The notes under the pieces: model-generated
The model's database searches: none
What the model was told of the DNA's origin: nothing
The model's input: only the letters and a program-made list of their open reading frames with translations
Part shown: positions 35,094 to 43,415 of the stretch, piece by piece
How the letters are laid out: each line of letters starts with the position of its first letter
Position numbering within the stretch: position 1 is the first letter of the stretch
Translations under genes and position numbers: made by a program
NCBI RefSeq assembly: GCF_001282685.1
Contig: NZ_LN875035.1
Span: forward strand, 137,278-201,277
Length of the DNA: 64,000 nucleotides
Source: Niameybacter massiliensis
GTDB lineage: Bacteria > Bacillota > Clostridia > Lachnospirales > Cellulosilyticaceae
Direction: 5' to 3'

Positions 35094-36702
35094 TGCGGTA
35101 CTCCGTTGGTGAACAGCCTGTTATCTTTTTAAACACATAGCTAAAATAATGTCCTTCTGGATACCCTACCGCATAGCCTACCTCTGCCGCTTTCTTATTG
35201 GTTGTTTGTAAAAGAGTCTTTGCCTTTTCTATTCGAATTTGTGTTAAGTATGTACTAAAATTCACATCCATTTCTTTTTTAAAGAGTGCTGAAAAATAGG
35301 TTGTTGAAATATGTAAATATTGGCATACTGCTTCTGAGCTTAGGTTTTCGTCTTCATAATGAAGATGAATATACTCTACTGCTTTTTCAATCAATTCATT
35401 CTTGCTATCTTTACGTGAGTCATGAATACTTCTTGTCATAGCCAAACAAATCTTAGTCAGCCACTCTCTCAGTTCTTCTTTTGTACAAAGCCTACTCAGT
35501 GCTTCTAAAAGATTTGTATCTTGTGGTAAGAGACTATTCATCTCTACTTTCATGCTACGACCAAGTTTTAATATACTTGCAAGCACACCTACAATATAAA
35601 TCTGATATTCTCGTAGTGCCATCCATTCCCCATCTAACTGCCCAAGCATTTTATCAACAGCATCTTGTATTTTTTCCTCTTGCCCTAGTTTAATCATGGT
35701 CAGTAAGGTATGTTCATCCTCTTCTTCAAATACAGTACTTGTATGGCTTGCAGGTTCTATATCGTCTAAATAGATAATTTTATCATTCCCAATGGTAATG
35801 GTATAATCCAGTGCAGAAGAGGCATCGGCATAGCTTTTATAAAGTTTGGTATAGTCTGTACATAAGCTGCCTACCCCAATAGTTACAGTTGTATTTAAGT
35901 ATTTCTTAACACCACTACGTATTTGATCAAGCCCTCTAAAAAGATAGCTACTCGACTTAGGGTGTTCGCCTTGTTTTAAATCAACAAGCAAAATAAGCTC
36001 ATCTTTGCGTGCAAATAATAAACCAAGTTGTTCACTACGTGTAATTTCATCAGCTATGTTAAAAACAGCAAGTTTTAATAAGTTTTTACTTGGAATAGAT
36101 GAATGGACCATTTCTTTTTTATTCATTTCATCTGGTCGTATAATCACCACGGCTAATGCTTGACTTTCTAATTGTATATCTAGCTCAGTTAAGTTATCAT
36201 AAAGGATCTCTCGTTCAATATACCCTTCAATCCATTGATTTAAGAACCGCTCCTTTAATAACGGTAGACTTTTCTTATAGGTCTGTTTAAGTGTATTAAG
36301 ATTGCTTTTTGATAAGATTTCTTCATCTAATAAGACTTTTACTTCTCTTAAAAGTGTATGAATCTCTATGGAATTAATGGGTTTTAGGATATAACGAATG
36401 ACACCTAGCTTGAGCGCTTCTCTAGCATATTCAAAATCATCAAAACCAGATAAGATAATGACTTTAATTGTAGGAAAACGGTCGTGAATTTCTGCTGTAA
36501 GCCTTATACCATCCATAAAGGGCATTTTAATATCTGCAATGACTAAGTCTGGTAAAGTCTTTTCAATCACTTCTAAAGCTTCTAAACCATTTTCTGCTTC
36601 TCCTACAATTTTGAACCCTAACTCTTCCCATTTAATTCTTCTAATAATCCCCCTTCTAATCTCTTCTTCATCATCAACAAGTACAACTTTATAGTAGTCC
36701 AT
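35080..36702 (-). CDS. YesN-type response regulator with AraC DNA-binding domain
   Basis: 540 residues. Receiver domain at residues 1-120 with acidic pocket VDDEEE, phospho-acceptor Asp in LVIADIKMPFMDG, and Lys in YILKPINS. A middle region of unknown fold follows, and the C-terminal AraC/XylS HTH (about 440-540, SEAVCQYLHISTTYFSALFKKE, VGYAVGYPEGHYFSYVFKK, GCSPTEYR). Promoter-proximal gene of the sensor operon. The likely targets are its own operon and mglBAC. Confidence 0.92.
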   Translation of the reverse strand: MDYYKVVLVDDEEEIRRGIIRRIKWEELGFKIVGEAENGLEALEVIEKTLPDLVIADIKMPFMDGIRLTAEIHDRFPTIKVIILSGFDDFEYAREALKLGVIRYILKPINSIEIHTLLREVKVLLDEEILSKSNLNTLKQTYKKSLPLLKERFLNQWIEGYIEREILYDNLTELDIQLESQALAVVIIRPDEMNKKEMVHSSIPSKNLLKLAVFNIADEITRSEQLGLLFARKDELILLVDLKQGEHPKSSSYLFRGLDQIRSGVKKYLNTTVTIGVGSLCTDYTKLYKSYADASSALDYTITIGNDKIIYLDDIEPASHTSTVFEEEDEHTLLTMIKLGQEEKIQDAVDKMLGQLDGEWMALREYQIYIVGVLASILKLGRSMKVEMNSLLPQDTNLLEALSRLCTKEELREWLTKICLAMTRSIHDSRKDSKNELIEKAVEYIHLHYEDENLSSEAVCQYLHISTTYFSALFKKEMDVNFSTYLTQIRIEKAKTLLQTTNKKAAEVGYAVGYPEGHYFSYVFKKITGCSPTEYRNGKI

Positions 36703-36815
36703 TGTCTCATCCCCCCAGCACTTTTAACAGGACATAGTTTTGTTATTATTAAAATTATACCATATTGTATAATAAATTTTTATATTTTATTTTCTTTTTT
36801 AAAACTTTTATCTTT

Positions 36816-37313
36816 CTAGATCTGTTTGATCCATTCTGTAAAACAATATCTATATTCGTGGTTTTCTTTTTGTGACTCTGAGCTTATACATTTAAAGACC
36901 CCTTCACCTTGTACTGTGACCGGAAGTATAGGAAAAGCAGTATCCCCCTCAATAGTTGCTTGGATTTGAGTGATGTATAGTTTATTTGCAAAGGGCATAA
37001 AAACTTGATAGAGAGTACTTCCTCCAATAATAAAGACCTCTTCTTCACTTGTTTGATACTGGGCAAGAAGTGCATCCATTTCATGCATCACAATACACCC
37101 ATCAGCTTGATAGCTTTGATCCCTTGTGAGAACAATATTTGTCCTGTGAGGTAAGGGTATTCCAATACTTTCATAAGTTTTGCGTCCCATAATCACAACA
37201 TGTCCAGATGTCACTTTTCTAAAATACTGTAAATCCTCGGGAATAGACCATGGCATTTTATTATCTTTGCCAATCACTCTATTTTGACTCATTGCAACAA
37301 TCATACTAATCAT
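36816..37313 (-). CDS. folA: Dihydrofolate reductase
   Basis: 165 residues, family-typical. Reduces dihydrofolate to tetrahydrofolate with NADPH. Motifs: MISMIVAMSQNRVIGKDNKMPW, the catalytic acid in SIPEDLQYFRKVT (Glu), NADPH-binding HVVIMGRKTYESIG and FIIGGSTLYQVFM. No thymidylate synthase gene lies next to it, unlike the usual thyA-folA pair. AGGAAGAG precedes the ATG. Confidence 0.95.
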   Translation of the reverse strand: MISMIVAMSQNRVIGKDNKMPWSIPEDLQYFRKVTSGHVVIMGRKTYESIGIPLPHRTNIVLTRDQSYQADGCIVMHEMDALLAQYQTSEEEVFIIGGSTLYQVFMPFANKLYITQIQATIEGDTAFPILPVTVQGEGVFKCISSESQKENHEYRYCFTEWIKQI

Positions 37314-37371
37314 TTTTCTCTTCCTTTCTCTATCCTCTATTTATTTATATCACATCTACTTTTAAGTATAC

Positions 37372-37403
37372 AAAAAAAGCTCTTAGACCTAAGTCTAAGA
37401 GCT
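37372..37403 (-). terminator. Terminator of the tRNA-Cys gene
   Basis: Perfect stem AGCTCTTAGAC/GTCTAAGAGCT on the minus strand followed by seven T residues, starting eight bases after the tRNA. Confidence 0.95.
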
Positions 37404-37410
37404 TATCTTA

Positions 37411-37481
37411 AGGCGGCAACCAGATTTGAACTGGTGATGAAGGTGTTGCAGACCTCTGCCTTACCACTTGGCTATGCCGCC
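37411..37481 (-). tRNA. tRNA-Cys (GCA)
   Basis: 71 bases. Acceptor stem GGCGGCA pairs with TGCCGCC; discriminator base is U, as in tRNA-Cys. The anticodon loop reads CTGCAAC with anticodon GCA, D-loop AGTGGTAAGGCA, T-arm CCAGTTCAAATCTGG. CCA is not encoded. Isolated single tRNA with its own terminator. Confidence 0.97.
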
Positions 37482-37573
37482 ATTTAATGTCACACAGAAT
37501 ACACCTGTGTGACGCTTATTATTATATACTATTTTTAGCCTAGAGCGCAATACCTTTTCTGTAATTTTTTAGG

Positions 37574-38557
37574 TTATTTTTCTGATAGTCTATCTATATA
37601 GGTATTAATATAACTTGACTCACCTCTAAATTGCTCAACAGATTCACCTTTTTGATGCATGTGAATGATCGCATTACGTTTAATAACATTTTTACCACGC
37701 CAACCACAGGAGGTAGATGCCATTTTCTCTTTAAAGTATTTATTATCCATCTCAGCATAAATACGTGCCTCATCATTCATATAGTCTAAAGTAGAAAAGG
37801 CTTCTAATGTTGAAGATGCAATATCTTTATTATAAGGACATTCGATTTGACAAAAGTCACATCCAAATACATTGCCTTTTAATAATCCCATTTCTTGATG
37901 GGTCAGCTCTTTTTTTTGAGTTAAATAAGATAAGCAGATATTAGGATTGATACGTGCCTTATTAATTGAACAGGTTGGACAGGCTTTGTAGCAGTTGGTA
38001 CAGGTACCACATTCCACATAACTTCCCATCTCTTCAAAATTCCTCTGATCTTCACATACTATTTCTAAATCTGTTAATATTTCCCCAAGAAAAACATAGG
38101 AGCCATATGTTTTTGTAATAAGCATGTTATTTCGACCAATAAACCCAAGCCCTGCTAAATAAGCAATATATCTTTCTGGCAATGTATTACTATCTACAAA
38201 GGCCATAGCTTTGCCACCAAGAGATTCAATATAATCACAAAGTGCCACTAAGTATTGCTTCACCACTCTATGATAATCTAAACGCTTTGTATAAACAGAA
38301 AATCCATTGGGCTCTGCCTGAGTTGGAATGGATTGGGCATAGGGAAAGGCAATAGATATAATGGTCTTTGCCTCTTCCATATAATGCCTAGGATTAATAC
38401 GTTCATCTATCTCAGAAGTTTCAAACTCATTTTGTAGTTTTGCTTCTTGTCTTTTTTCATAAAATCCTCTAAGTTCATCAAATCTCCTGCAGGGAATAAA
38501 ACCGATTGTGGTAAGCCCTTGTGCCTTGCAAAAATCTTGTATTTGTTCTTTCAACAT
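37574..38557 (-). CDS. queG: Epoxyqueuosine reductase
   Basis: 327 residues. Cobalamin- and 4Fe-4S-dependent enzyme making queuosine from epoxyqueuosine in tRNA. Two cluster motifs, CGTCTNCYKACPT and CDFCQIECPYN, and the cobalamin/active-site region FVDSNTLPERYIAYLAGLGFIGRNNMLI are conserved, with C-terminal KRNAIIHMHQ. Start at 38557 has AGGA eight bases upstream; 24 upstream codons dropped. It lies just downstream of the Pnkp-like gene on the same strand (84 bases). Confidence 0.92.
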   Translation of the reverse strand: MLKEQIQDFCKAQGLTTIGFIPCRRFDELRGFYEKRQEAKLQNEFETSEIDERINPRHYMEEAKTIISIAFPYAQSIPTQAEPNGFSVYTKRLDYHRVVKQYLVALCDYIESLGGKAMAFVDSNTLPERYIAYLAGLGFIGRNNMLITKTYGSYVFLGEILTDLEIVCEDQRNFEEMGSYVECGTCTNCYKACPTCSINKARINPNICLSYLTQKKELTHQEMGLLKGNVFGCDFCQIECPYNKDIASSTLEAFSTLDYMNDEARIYAEMDNKYFKEKMASTSCGWRGKNVIKRNAIIHMHQKGESVEQFRGESSYINTYIDRLSEK

Positions 38558-38641
38558 ACCTCTCATCCTATCTCTCTTTACATTAAAACTTACGCTTTTT
38601 AGGTGTAGTATAGCATACCCCGTCCTCAAGGACTAGCACTG

Positions 38642-39817
38642 TTAGAGAAAAGGTCTTGCAGAGGGATAGTAGACTTTTTTTGCTTTCACACTTACTATTT
38701 CATCTTCCGGATATCTAAAGGCTGTGAGCTTCCCACCATAGACACAACCTGTATCAATATTAATCGTATGGTGAACATGCTCTGCCTCTTTCTTTGGTGT
38801 ATGGCCGTAAACGACTAATGCATCTCCTTCATAATCTTCACTCCAATTAAGTCTAACCGGTAAACCCTGTGCATCTAATTCACCTGTTGTCTCACCAAAC
38901 ATGGCTAAATCTCTAATTTTCTTGGATTCTCTACCATGCAAATGTTCTTTTAGTCCTGCATGAGCGACCACAAGTTTTCCCTCATCAAAAACATAATGAC
39001 TGACAAGTCCCTCTAAAAAGATCTTAACCTTTTCACTAAACCACTCTGGCTCTTGTGCCAACTGTTCCATAGTGGTTTCTAATCCGTGAATGACTTGAAC
39101 ATTTGAGCCCCTTAATTTGCGTAAAAGCTTCCCATCATGGTTTCCGAGTACACAGTAGGCTTGTTCATTAGTCACCATATGCATCACCAGTTTAAGCACT
39201 TGGGGTGTTTTTGGCCCCCTATCCACTAAGTCCCCTACAAAAACCAGTTTTCTCCTATCTGGTGGATAAGCATAGGCTCCCTTTTTATCTACACGATAGC
39301 CTAATTGATCCAATAATGTACAAAGTTCATCATAACATCCATGCACATCCCCTATAATATCAAAAGGTCCATGGATTTTGCGTTTATTATTGGCGAGTGG
39401 TCTATATTGTATTGAAGTATGTTCAATCATTTCCAATGTTTCTAAATGATACAACGTTTTGAATCCTACTTTTCCTAGCACACTTATTATAGATTCACTT
39501 TGCTTGCTCTCTTCTTTAGGACACTCGTTCCTTTCACCTTCTAGAGTGAAAGGATAATCTTTGCCAACCACTACTGCCATAGGGGTATAATGATAACGTT
39601 TTGCCAATTGAGCCAAATGTTGGCCTACTGTCTTCTCAAAGGTTACAAGAGGAATCACTGTAAGCTGCCCAAGTTCTAGTCTACTTATAACTTGTGTTTC
39701 TATATTTTGCGGATTAATCACTTCATTTCGTTGGAAATGTTTGTTTATAAAAGTTTGTATTCCTTGTTCTTCGCCTACTATAACAAGAAGTGTAAATTCT
39801 GGAATAACGATTTGCAT
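38642..39817 (-). CDS. Pnkp-type metallophosphoesterase with a degenerate polynucleotide-kinase domain
   Basis: 391 residues that line up with the first two domains of bacterial Pnkp (kinase-phosphatase-ligase). Residues 1-90 follow the kinase start (IPEFTLLVIVG, KHFQRNEVI, GQLTVI) but the P-loop GxxGxGKST is replaced by GEEQGIQTF, and the following VISSD by VINPQ. The phosphatase (residues 150-391) is intact: GDVHG, GDLVDRGP, GNHDGKLLR, VVAHAG and YGHTP, and ends with VKAKKVYYPSARPF. The ligase domain is absent. It probably keeps RNA or nucleotide phosphatase activity only. Start 39817 has GGAGG upstream. Confidence 0.88.
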   Translation of the reverse strand: MQIVIPEFTLLVIVGEEQGIQTFINKHFQRNEVINPQNIETQVISRLELGQLTVIPLVTFEKTVGQHLAQLAKRYHYTPMAVVVGKDYPFTLEGERNECPKEESKQSESIISVLGKVGFKTLYHLETLEMIEHTSIQYRPLANNKRKIHGPFDIIGDVHGCYDELCTLLDQLGYRVDKKGAYAYPPDRRKLVFVGDLVDRGPKTPQVLKLVMHMVTNEQAYCVLGNHDGKLLRKLRGSNVQVIHGLETTMEQLAQEPEWFSEKVKIFLEGLVSHYVFDEGKLVVAHAGLKEHLHGRESKKIRDLAMFGETTGELDAQGLPVRLNWSEDYEGDALVVYGHTPKKEAEHVHHTINIDTGCVYGGKLTAFRYPEDEIVSVKAKKVYYPSARPFL

Positions 39818-39954
39818 CTTTCTCAACCTCCGTTCTCATTCAACGTTTAAACTAATATATAATAATATGAACCATTTACTGCTATTTCATTTACGTATAG
39901 CTTTATTAAAGCTTGTAAAAAATAAGTAAAATCTATTTCTTCAGGAGGTCCATC

Positions 39955-40698
39955 ATGCACTACATAGTCTTTGATCTAGAATTTAATCAAGATGCTGAAT
40001 CTTTACAGAATTTTGAGCACGCTGCAACACGTTTTCCTTTTGAAATTATCCAAATTGGTGCAGTTAAGTTAGATGAGCACTTTAATCTTGTTTCAACTTT
40101 TAATCATTATATTAAACCTACTTTTTATAAACGTCTTAGTCCGTTCGTTGCGGAGTTAACTCAAATTACATCCGAACAATTAGAAGAAGGCGACCTATTC
40201 CCACTTGTTTATGAAACCTATCTACAGTTTATTGGCGAAGAAGAAATCACATGGGTTGTTTGGGGAATGTCTGACATGAAGGAACTTTTTCGTAATGTCT
40301 TCTATCATCACCTTGACCAAGCACCTTTACCTAAACACTTTATCAATATTCAGCCTTATACCTCAACTTACTTTAATCTCTCCGAGAAGAAGCTTTTAAA
40401 ATTAGAAGATGCCATTACAAAACTTGAACTTCCACTCTCTCATTCGTTTCATAATGCCCTTCATGATGCCTACTATACAGCGGAAATCTTTAGAAAAGTA
40501 TATACACCTACAATAAAACCTATGATTTATGATCCATTTTTTAAGCCTGCCCATCCTAGGCAACCTAAAAGGCGTGTCAACTATCATGCACTTATAGAGC
40601 AATTTGAAAAAATGTATGATCGTCCTATGACAGCCGAGGAGCAAGCTCTTATTAAACTTGCTTATAACATGGGTAAGACACAGCAATTTCTACATTAA
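39955..40698 (+). CDS. DEDDh-family 3'-5' exonuclease
   Basis: 247 residues, about 180 of them exonuclease fold. Exo I is VFDLEFNQD (Asp-Glu), exo II the Asp in WGMSDMKELF, exo III HNALHDAYY (His-x4-Asp). Such stand-alone exonucleases (KapD, RNase T-like) trim RNA or single-stranded DNA. The C-terminal 60 residues (YHALIEQFEKMYDRPMTAEE) are a helical extension of unknown role. Divergent from the Pnkp-like gene, sharing the upstream region. AGGAGG precedes the ATG. Confidence 0.9.
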   Translation: MHYIVFDLEFNQDAESLQNFEHAATRFPFEIIQIGAVKLDEHFNLVSTFNHYIKPTFYKRLSPFVAELTQITSEQLEEGDLFPLVYETYLQFIGEEEITWVVWGMSDMKELFRNVFYHHLDQAPLPKHFINIQPYTSTYFNLSEKKLLKLEDAITKLELPLSHSFHNALHDAYYTAEIFRKVYTPTIKPMIYDPFFKPAHPRQPKRRVNYHALIEQFEKMYDRPMTAEEQALIKLAYNMGKTQQFLH

Positions 40699-40752
40699 AA
40701 AAGCACCTCCAAATGCTAGATTTATTTTCTCTAACATTTGAAGGTGCTTTTT
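40698..40752. terminator. Bidirectional terminator after the exonuclease gene
   Basis: Long stem AAGCACCTCCAAATG/CATTTGAAGGTGCTT with A and T runs on both sides; it serves the convergent exonuclease and ECF genes. Confidence 0.9.
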
Positions 40753-40762
40753 ATTTAGCCTA

Positions 40763-41308
40763 TTAAAATTTCTTAACCAATGGATTAAGTACTGGATATA
40801 AAATGGTTACAGCTACAATCCCAAATACACTATTGACAAAGGTAGCAAGTAAACTTGTGAATGCGCCCCACATGGCTACACTTAAACCATTGCCTACTAA
40901 AAATAAAGTGGCTGTATCATATAAGAAGTCTCCAGTTAAACTAATTAAAAAGGCACAAGTTGTTGCAAGAATTAATGCTTTAGTGACACCTATTTGATCT
41001 TTGAAATGTTCAAAGAGTTTAGAGGCTACAAAACTCATAAGAATGGCAAGGATAATAACCTTTGGCATCACTGTAATATAGCCATTGAGTAAATCAAAGA
41101 TAGCAAAGCCAATAGCCCCTGCAAATGCACCCTTCTTTCCTCCTAAAATAAGTGCGCCTAGTAATAAAAAGATATTACCAAAATGTAAGAAAGGAACCCC
41201 TACAGCTGCTGGTAGTGGAATTCTAAATGCCTGTATGCCTAAGAAGGTTACCGCTGCAAAAAGTGCAACTTTGGTAAGTTCATAAATGGGTTTACGTTGT
41301 TCGTTCAT
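40763..41308 (-). CDS. ECF transporter S component
   Basis: 181 residues, six membrane helices, Gly-rich loop FGNIFLLLGALILGGKKGAFAGAIGFAIFDLLNGY. This is the substrate-capturing subunit of an energy-coupling-factor vitamin importer (COG4720/DUF1393-like group); the EcfA ATPases and EcfT must be encoded elsewhere. The substrate is not readable; there is no riboswitch upstream. It lies 11 bases after the M24 peptidase gene and is probably co-transcribed with it. Confidence 0.85.
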   Translation of the reverse strand: MNEQRKPIYELTKVALFAAVTFLGIQAFRIPLPAAVGVPFLHFGNIFLLLGALILGGKKGAFAGAIGFAIFDLLNGYITVMPKVIILAILMSFVASKLFEHFKDQIGVTKALILATTCAFLISLTGDFLYDTATLFLVGNGLSVAMWGAFTSLLATFVNSVFGIVAVTILYPVLNPLVKKF

Positions 41309-41319
41309 CTCATACTCCT

Positions 41320-42492
41320 TTATATTTTAAATAGATTAAATTGCTTTTCTCCAAAAACATGAAGTTTATAATGGTCATCAATATAGACATCCACTTCTGT
41401 ACGGACACCTATATTCTTCTTATATAAACCAGGTTCTATAGAAAATAATGTTCCAGGCAGTAACTTTCTATCATCAATGGCTTCAAAACTATCTAAGTTA
41501 GCGCCAGGTCCATGGACTTCATGCCCTATGTTATGTCCAGTTCGATGAATAAAATAGTCTGCCTCTCCACACTGCTCAAAATACTTGCGACAATGTTGAT
41601 CTACCTCATAGCCTTTTGGTAACAAGCCTTTTTCTAACCTTTCTTGAATAAAAGTTAAGCAAGCTTCTCTTGCCCCAACTACTTTTTCAAATTGTTCGGC
41701 ATAATCTTTCGGAATCTCCTTACCTATATAAGCACAGAAGGTGACATCGTAATAAATACTCTTTGCCTCTTTTTCACGTGCCCACAAATCTAATAATAAA
41801 AGGTCACCCTCTTGAAGGGTATAACTATTTTCACTAGTGGGTACAAAGGTTAACTGACTTGCATGGTCATTGACTGCAACATAAGGCATATCATGATCAC
41901 AGGTAAGGTTATATTTCTCATAAGCTTTTTGGATCCATACTAAGACATCCCATTCAGTTAAAGGTTGCCCTTCATTGATGCCTTTACGAATCGTTTGATA
42001 AACGTCATCTCTTATGCGTAGGATCTTTTCTCCTGCACGCTTATGACTTTCTATTCCTTCTTCATCAAGCACACAATACAGTTCTTGTATCAAATCTCCA
42101 GAGGATACAACTTGTCCCCCTATACTTTTAATCAGTTCTACAAAGCCTGCATCTGTAGTTGCCACTATAGGTAACTGGCACTCTTTGCTATATTGCATCG
42201 CCACCTTTTGGTCATAAAGATATTCATGAAGTAAAGCTTTTAAACTTTCATAGCTTGTATAACATACAGTCGTTCCCTCAAGAATATCTAAGATATGCTT
42301 TTCTATAGTAGAAACTAGCTTGATCGGTTGTCCTATTCTAGGAAGCAAGTAAATCCATCTACGGCTTGTGAAAAATGGCTGAGGTAAATCAAGGAGTTGC
42401 TGACTAAATACATCTCGCCCATGATAATCTGTAATGATCCAATAATCCATTTTATATTTTTCTAATAGTTGTTGTATTTTTTGAATATCCAT
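41320..42492 (-). CDS. M24-family metallopeptidase (Xaa-Pro aminopeptidase-like)
   Basis: 390 residues. N-terminal creatinase-like domain (1-160), then the pita-bread fold with metal ligands Asp in LLLLDLWARE, Asp in SIYYDVTFCAYIG, His in RTGHNIGHEVHGPG, Glu in FSIEPGLYKK, and Glu in VRTEVDVYID; YVAVNDHASQ is the substrate loop. Cytoplasmic enzyme releasing N-terminal residues before proline, or a dipeptidase such as PepQ. It heads an operon with the ECF S component. Confidence 0.9.
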   Translation of the reverse strand: MDIQKIQQLLEKYKMDYWIITDYHGRDVFSQQLLDLPQPFFTSRRWIYLLPRIGQPIKLVSTIEKHILDILEGTTVCYTSYESLKALLHEYLYDQKVAMQYSKECQLPIVATTDAGFVELIKSIGGQVVSSGDLIQELYCVLDEEGIESHKRAGEKILRIRDDVYQTIRKGINEGQPLTEWDVLVWIQKAYEKYNLTCDHDMPYVAVNDHASQLTFVPTSENSYTLQEGDLLLLDLWAREKEAKSIYYDVTFCAYIGKEIPKDYAEQFEKVVGAREACLTFIQERLEKGLLPKGYEVDQHCRKYFEQCGEADYFIHRTGHNIGHEVHGPGANLDSFEAIDDRKLLPGTLFSIEPGLYKKNIGVRTEVDVYIDDHYKLHVFGEKQFNLFKI

Positions 42493-42575
42493 TTGTAATC
42501 TATTCCTTTACTCGCATAGACTTAAATAACGTCTGTCTTATTATACGATAATATATGTCTTTACAAAAGTCTATA

Positions 42576-42620
42576 CACAAAAATACCACTAAAACTCCTT
42601 ATAGAGCTTTAGTGGTATTT
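42576..42620 (-). terminator. Terminator of the 50-residue gene
   Basis: Stem AAATACCACTAAAG/CTTTAGTGGTATTT with TTTTTG after it on the minus strand, right behind the stop at 42625. Confidence 0.9.
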
Positions 42621-42624
42621 GACG

Positions 42625-42777
42625 CTATAATCCAAATAAGAAGGCTAATGCAAACACTATAAATAGTAATACAATAGCCGCTCCTAAATAGAGCACCCCT
42701 TTTACTGTGCATTTAAGTAGCTTTAAAATAACAAAAAAGATTAAAGCAATCATTAACAAGCTAAGTAAAAGTTGCAT
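42625..42777 (-). CDS. 50-residue two-helix membrane protein
   Basis: ATG at 42777 preceded by GGAGAGG. The product has two hydrophobic helices (residues 2-20 and 28-50) joined by KCTVKG. It has its own terminator right behind the stop, which supports a real small gene. The helices contain no acidic residues. Function unknown; too short for a transporter alone. Confidence 0.62.
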   Translation of the reverse strand: MQLLLSLLMIALIFFVILKLLKCTVKGVLYLGAAIVLLFIVFALAFLFGL

Positions 42778-42863
42778 ACACCTCTCCCCTTTATAAAACA
42801 CCTTACTTTATCTTATTCATCAGAGAGAGTCTATGAACATATAACGTTATAAAAATATACTTT

Positions 42864-43169
42864 TTATTTAAAATAACCATATTCACAAAGTACTTCAAAA
42901 CAGCTATTCACTTCATCGTCTGTAAATAACTCCAAAAACTGACTTTTTGTAATGGTTGCTTCCATAGTCAGTTCTAAACGATCCGCTTCTTGTAATTTAT
43001 CAAAGTTGTCAGATAATCTACCCTTGCGAATAATTTCTTTTGCAGTTTTAACACCACCAAATTTCTCTAATGTCTGTAAAAAACGTGCAGGATTACAATC
43101 ACATTCTTTTTTAGCGATGTCACAGTTTTTGATTAATGCTTCATCAAATTGTTTTTCTAAGTTTGTCAT
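42864..43169 (-). CDS. Conserved hypothetical protein
   Basis: 101 residues, soluble and helical. The pattern PARFLQTLEKFGGVKTAKEII, LSDNFDKLQEADRLELTMEA and FTDDEVNSCFEVLCEYGYF follows a repeated layout I know from stand-alone hypothetical proteins and from tails of putative restriction or HNH-associated proteins. No catalytic residues evident. Function unknown. AGAGGT precedes the ATG. No partner nearby, and the preceding gene on the strand is divided by a terminator. Confidence 0.7.
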   Translation of the reverse strand: MTNLEKQFDEALIKNCDIAKKECDCNPARFLQTLEKFGGVKTAKEIIRKGRLSDNFDKLQEADRLELTMEATITKSQFLELFTDDEVNSCFEVLCEYGYFK

Positions 43170-43352
43170 AAGTTACCTCTTTAAATTCTTTAGTTATAGT
43201 TTCATTATACTATAGTATATCCCTTCTCACAAATTCTATATAATGCTGGGGCATTTCATATACTGTTTCTTATTTTTTCTTCCTCCGCTAAATGGAATAG
43301 ACATTCTCTGGACGCTTATAGGTTACAGCTTAACATAACGCAATCAGAATAC

Positions 43353-43396
43353 AAAAAAGAGTAAAGATAAGGCGTTCACTCCTTTATCTTTACTCT
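43353..43396 (-). terminator. Terminator of the C69 dipeptidase gene
   Basis: Stem AGAGTAAAGATAAAGG with its complement across 43358-43396 and six T residues on the minus strand, 20 bases after the stop. Confidence 0.9.
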
Positions 43397-43415
43397 TTTT
43401 ATATAACCTTATAAA

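Noticed and set aside
40763-41308. Queuosine-precursor transporter because queG is near
   Set aside because: The ECF S component lies 2 kb away, in another operon, with no preQ1 riboswitch; substrate left open.
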